A stretch of DNA of 7,676 nt, taken from the NCBI GenBank assembly GCA_019420545.1, contig JAHZGZ010000010.1, forward strand, positions 1 to 7,676, read 5' to 3'. Origin of the DNA: Bacteroidales bacterium. Its GTDB lineage: Bacteria > Bacteroidota > Bacteroidia > Bacteroidales > Muribaculaceae. A program made the translations under genes and the position numbers. This document shows positions 4,989-7,676 of this stretch, in pieces; the stretch's first letter is position 1, and every line of letters starts with the position of its first letter. Under the pieces are notes generated by a model. The model saw nothing but the letters and a program-made list of their open reading frames with translations, made no database searches and was not told where the DNA came from.

Positions 4989-6356
4989 TCAGACGGCAGG
5001 GAGGGAGTGGCCGTTGAGTTTGCGGAAAAGGTCGAGAGCGTATACATCGGTCATGGCCGACATATGGTCGAGCACAGCCTGTATGCGTCCGAAGAGGGTA
5101 GGGGCCGCGATATCGTACTGCTGTGGCACCTTGCTCAGCAGTAGCCCGGAGTAGTTGAGCTTGGGGTTGCGCACGGCATGTATGAGTTTCTCAAGCAGGA
5201 ACGAGATAATGCGGTTGCCGGCAAGCTCAATGTCGACAACATCGCTCGCGCAGTATATCTTTTCCCAGGCCAAGGCCGAGCAGCGTCGGTAGCCCTCGCG
5301 TTCGAGCGGGTCGATATGGTCGAGCAGCGAGCCGGTGAACTCGCCGCGCAGTATGGCCTCCTCGTTGTCGGTGAATGCCTGTGCGCACTGTCTTACGAGC
5401 GTGCCGATCACGCACGAGCGCATGTAGGCTATCTTCTCGTTGGGGTCAGCCACACGTGTCATCACTTCCATCATGTGGCTGCGGCGTTCCTCGTCGAAAA
5501 ATCCGAGAAACACGTCGGTTACTTCGCGTGTGGTCACAACGTGGAGCTTGTGGGCATCCTCCATGTCCATAACCTGATAGCATATATCGTCGGCCGCCTC
5601 TACGATATATACAAGCGGGTGACGTGCGTATCGTGTCTCTCCGTTAGGCCCCGGGCGCGCTATCAGGCCGAGTTCGTCGGCTATGCGGCGGAAAGTTTCC
5701 ACTTCTGTGTTGAAGAAACCGAATTTGCCGTTATTTCCCGCCAGACTCGATTCGTAGGGATATTTCACTATTGAGGCAAGCATGGAATAGGTCATGGCGA
5801 AGCCGCCGGGGCGGCGTCCGTTGAACTGGTGGGTGAGCAGGCGGAAAGAGTTGGCGTTGCCCTCGAAACGGGTGATGTCGGCCCACTGTTCGGGGGTAAG
5901 CAGCGGCTGCAGCACGGCTCCCTCCCCCTCGCTGAAAAATGTGGATATGGCTTTCTCACCCGAGTGGCCGAAAGGCGGGTTACCGAGGTCGTGGGCCAGA
6001 CAGGCCGCGCCCACTATCTCGTCGATGGCGTCGAGTTTTTTCACCCATGGCTCTGCGGCGTGACGCATGCGCAGCTCGCGGGTTATCTCATTGGCGAGGC
6101 TGCGGCCTACCGAGGCCACTTCCATCGAGTGGGTCAGGCGGTTGTGTACGAATACCGACCCCGGGAGCGGAAACACCTGTGTTTTGTTCTGCAATCTCCG
6201 GAACGGGGAGGAGAATACCAGACGGTCGAAATCCCTCTGGAAGTCGCTGCGTATGCCGCTACGGGTGTCGTGGTAATCTTCGAGGCCGTATCTCTTGTCG
6301 CAGATCAGCTTTTCCCAGCTCATCATCGGCTGTACGGTAGAATCGTTATGGGTCAT
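4989..6356 (-). CDS. dgt: Deoxyguanosinetriphosphate triphosphohydrolase (HD-domain dGTPase)
   Basis: The enzyme hydrolyses dGTP, and in some relatives other dNTPs, to the deoxynucleoside and triphosphate, affecting dNTP balance. The 455-residue protein shows SSPFRRLQNKTQVFP (49-63), NRLTHSMEVASVGRSLA (72-88), AHDLGNPPFGHSGEKAI (121-137) and VEAADDICYQVMDMEDAHK (252-270). His76, His122-Asp123 and Asp256 or Asp257 form the HD metal site. His131 and Glu134 match residues implicated in catalysis in E. coli dGTPase. The ATG at 6356 overlaps the lpxB stop as ATGA, which decides the start and suggests translational coupling. The frame is open further upstream, but that part is an arginine-rich shadow of lpxB. 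A start at 6326 (Met11) is less likely. Substrate range cannot be read from the sequence. Confidence 0.93.
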   Translation of the reverse strand: MTHNDSTVQPMMSWEKLICDKRYGLEDYHDTRSGIRSDFQRDFDRLVFSSPFRRLQNKTQVFPLPGSVFVHNRLTHSMEVASVGRSLANEITRELRMRHAAEPWVKKLDAIDEIVGAACLAHDLGNPPFGHSGEKAISTFFSEGEGAVLQPLLTPEQWADITRFEGNANSFRLLTHQFNGRRPGGFAMTYSMLASIVKYPYESSLAGNNGKFGFFNTEVETFRRIADELGLIARPGPNGETRYARHPLVYIVEAADDICYQVMDMEDAHKLHVVTTREVTDVFLGFFDEERRSHMMEVMTRVADPNEKIAYMRSCVIGTLVRQCAQAFTDNEEAILRGEFTGSLLDHIDPLEREGYRRCSALAWEKIYCASDVVDIELAGNRIISFLLEKLIHAVRNPKLNYSGLLLSKVPQQYDIAAPTLFGRIQAVLDHMSAMTDVYALDLFRKLNGHSLPAV

Positions 6357-7495
6357 ACGGTGTGATTTTTTGCGGCGAGTTCTACGATTATTTCCGCGGC
6401 TGTTGCGGGAGCGTCGGCTGTGCCGAGCGCGGCACGCATCTCGCGGTATCCTTCGAGCTGATTGTCGTGGCCCGGGCGTCCGGGGAGAATGTCGCCGAGT
6501 TCGCGCCCCACAAGTTCGGGCGTACACATATGCACAAGCATTTCGGGGATTATCCTTTTGCCGGCAATCAGGTTGGGCAGCGCTACGAATGGTATCTTCA
6601 GCAGTTTCTCCATTATCTTATAGGAGAGTTTCACGCCGTTGGCCCGGTAGCATACTACCTGCGGTGTGCCGATCAGGGCACATTCCAGCGTGGCTGTGCC
6701 TGACGTTACGAGTGCGGTATCGGCGTGATGCATCAGCTCGAAAGTGTCGTTGCTCACAATCGGAGTGCCGGGAGTGAGGTAATATCCGTAATATGAAAGG
6801 TCGATACCCGGAGCGCCGGCAACGACTTTCTGGTAATCGGGATAACGGTCGGCGGCGGCTTCCATGATCTGGAGATTGTTTTTGATCTCGCTGCGGCGGC
6901 TGCCCGGCACGAGGGCTATTATCGGACGGTCATCCAGCCCGTGGCGCTTCAGAAACTCATCGCGTCCGTCCGACCGGCTCAGGCGTGAGTCAACCTCCTT
7001 TACCGACGGATTGCCGACATATATGGCCTCGTAGTTGTGGCGTTTGCGGTAGAATTCCGGCTCGAACGGGAGTATGCAGCACATGCGGTCGACAAGCCGG
7101 CGTATCTGCTTAACCCTCCATTCCTTCCACGCCCATACCTTCGGGGAGATATAGTACGCGACCTTTATCCCCTGTTTTTTTGCATATTCGGCGAGCTTGA
7201 GGTTGAAACTCGGATAGTCGACGAGTACCAGCACGTCGGGACGGAACTCGTCGAGCGCCTTTTTTGCGCGCTTCATGTTGGCTGCTATCTGCGGCAGATG
7301 ACGCAGCACTTCGCTGAAGCCCATAAACGCCATTTCACGATAATGGATCACCGGCGCGCATCCGGCGGCGGCAGTCATCAGGTCACCCCCGAGAAATGCT
7401 ATCCGGGCTTTGGAGTCAGCGCGCCTTATGGCTGCGATCAGTTCAGAAGCATGGAGATCGCCCGAGGGTTCTCCCACCGAGATAAAGTACTTCAT
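6353..7495 (-). CDS. lpxB: Lipid-A-disaccharide synthase
   Basis: LpxB joins UDP-2,3-diacylglucosamine and lipid X to make the beta-1,6 disaccharide of lipid A, releasing UDP, at the cytoplasmic face of the inner membrane. The 380 residues match family length. Landmarks are VGEPSGDLHA (7-16), LVDYPSFN (91-98, with the conserved Asp93), YYISPKVWAW (114-123), VPGSRRSEI (196-204) and VTSGTATLECAL (263-274). The GT-B-fold pattern is complete. The start at 7495 (MKYFISVGEPSGD) is preferred over 7525: the extra ten residues are not expected in the family, and the upstream ATG lies inside the predicted -7 box, so it should not be transcribed. It is first in the presumed lpxB-dgt-TPM-folB operon. Its stop overlaps the dgt start by 4 bases. 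Confidence 0.96.
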   Translation of the reverse strand: MKYFISVGEPSGDLHASELIAAIRRADSKARIAFLGGDLMTAAAGCAPVIHYREMAFMGFSEVLRHLPQIAANMKRAKKALDEFRPDVLVLVDYPSFNLKLAEYAKKQGIKVAYYISPKVWAWKEWRVKQIRRLVDRMCCILPFEPEFYRKRHNYEAIYVGNPSVKEVDSRLSRSDGRDEFLKRHGLDDRPIIALVPGSRRSEIKNNLQIMEAAADRYPDYQKVVAGAPGIDLSYYGYYLTPGTPIVSNDTFELMHHADTALVTSGTATLECALIGTPQVVCYRANGVKLSYKIMEKLLKIPFVALPNLIAGKRIIPEMLVHMCTPELVGRELGDILPGRPGHDNQLEGYREMRAALGTADAPATAAEIIVELAAKNHTV

Positions 7496-7522
7496 AGCCG
7501 CTTGCAATTTGTTGATTCTCCA

Positions 7523-7544
7523 CAAAGATACGAATAAGTCGAGA
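7523..7544 (-). repeat. 22-base direct repeat, copy 1 (next to lpxB)
   Basis: This copy is identical over all 22 bases to 7598-7619. On the minus strand it runs from TCTCGACTTATTCG into TATCTTTG, so it carries the -7 promoter box at its downstream end. Bases flanking the two copies differ, so the match is limited to this block. Confidence 0.9.
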
Positions 7545-7555
7545 GCAAAGCCAAA
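7523..7555 (-). promoter_or_regulatory. Predicted lpxB operon promoter (Bacteroides-type)
   Basis: On the minus strand a -33 box TTTG (7555-7552) is followed after 21 bases by a perfect -7 box TATCTTTG (7530-7523). Transcription would start near 7516, giving a leader of about 20 bases before the lpxB ATG at 7495. The -7 box is part of a 22-base sequence repeated 75 bases upstream. The -33 box lies in the left arm of a hairpin. Confidence 0.72.
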
Positions 7556-7572
7556 TTTTATTTGGGCTTTGC
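7545..7572. repeat. Hairpin overlapping the lpxB -33 box
   Basis: GCAAAGCCAAA (7545-7555) pairs with TTTGGGCTTTGC (7561-7572) around a 5-base AT loop, with one extra G bulged. No T-run follows on either strand, so it is not a standard terminator. The lpxB -33 box (7552-7555) is inside the left arm. That would allow competition between a bound protein, or extruded structure, and sigma-factor contact. It could instead be part of a repeat unit bounded by the two 22-base copies. Confidence 0.6.
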
Positions 7573-7597
7573 CGAACGGGAGTATCTAAGGCGGCGC

Positions 7598-7619
7598 CAA
7601 AGATACGAATAAGTCGAGA
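7598..7619 (-). repeat. 22-base direct repeat, copy 2, with orphan -7 box
   Basis: This is the second identical copy, starting 75 bases from copy 1. It also carries TATCTTTG on the minus strand (7605-7598). The nearest upstream TTTG (7633-7630) is 24 bases away, outside the usual 19-21, so it is a weaker promoter candidate. If active, it would add a leader of about 95 bases to lpxB mRNA, running through the hairpin at 7545-7572. Confidence 0.85.
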
Positions 7620-7644
7620 AATGGTGTTGCAAAATGCAAAAAAT

Positions 7645-7676
7645 GTAGGGACGCGGCGTGCCGCGTTACAGTATGC
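7645..7676 (+). repeat. Partial copy of the frr-folB intergenic repeat, cut by the window edge
   Basis: The sequence GTAGGGACGCGGC at 7645-7657 matches the left arm of the repeat at 3225-3302. It continues as GT and GCCGCGT (7660-7666), keeping the 7-base stem but with one loop base fewer (GT instead of GTT). The 181 bases upstream of lpxB (7496-7676) hold no gene that I can see. They hold the promoter, the two direct repeats, the hairpin and this copy. Confidence 0.75.

Noticed and set aside
5178..5774. A 198-codon plus-strand open frame antisense to dgt, and other plus-strand frames at 5829-6365 and 7037-7537
   Set aside because: They are antisense to clear dgt and lpxB coding sequence, lack recognisable motifs or promoters, and are expected in GC-rich genes.
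6357..6527. 57-residue arginine-rich extension of dgt
   Set aside because: It overlaps the 3' end of lpxB in another frame and has no family similarity. The ATG at 6356 in an ATGA overlap fits better.
7496..7525. Longer lpxB start adding MWRINKLQAA
   Set aside because: The upstream ATG lies within the predicted -7 box and before the predicted transcription start. The family begins at MKYFISVGEPSGD.
7523..7619. CRISPR array from the 22-base direct repeat
   Set aside because: There are only two copies, one spacer-like gap contains its own hairpin, and no cas genes are present. Both copies carry a promoter box.
7523..7619. Target-site duplication flanking a small transposable element
   Set aside because: 22 bases is unusually long for a target duplication. 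The 53-base interior lacks terminal inverted repeats at its ends; its hairpin is off-centre and does not reach the right end.

Overview
The window looks like ordinary chromosome from a Gram-negative member of the Bacteroidota, probably order Bacteroidales. A GC-rich family such as Muribaculaceae is my guess, not shown. The reasons are an lpxB gene for lipid A, promoters fitting the Bacteroides pattern TTTG-N19-21-TAnnTTTG, start codons preceded by AT-rich stretches rather than Shine-Dalgarno sequences, and GC-rich codons. All seven complete genes read without frameshift or internal stop, and nothing suggests recent gene transfer.

Layout. Positions 3-44 may hold the tail of a plus-strand gene. 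On the minus strand come rfbA (63-953, dTDP-glucose synthesis) and an exported TPR protein of unknown function (1059-1832). On the plus strand are pyrH (1912-2622, UMP kinase) and frr (2641-3198, ribosome recycling factor), 18 bases apart and probably cotranscribed. From the right edge a minus-strand run reads lpxB (6353-7495), dgt (4989-6356), a TPM-domain membrane protein with zinc ribbons (3697-4956) and folB (3299-3655). lpxB and dgt overlap by 4 bases. The later gaps are 32 and 41 bases with no recognisable internal promoter, so this is probably one operon read from a promoter at 7523-7555.

Functionally it is a housekeeping mixture: cell-surface polysaccharide and lipid A (rfbA, lpxB), nucleotide metabolism (pyrH, dgt), translation (frr), folate (folB) and two poorly characterised envelope proteins. 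I do not see a new defence, mobile or biosynthetic system. The interest lies between genes. Two promoters face each other between the TPR gene and pyrH with a dyad exactly midway. A compound inverted repeat between frr and folB has two arm-hairpins that differ by a compensatory base-pair change, and a third copy starts at the right edge. A 22-base direct repeat carrying a -7 box lies upstream of lpxB.
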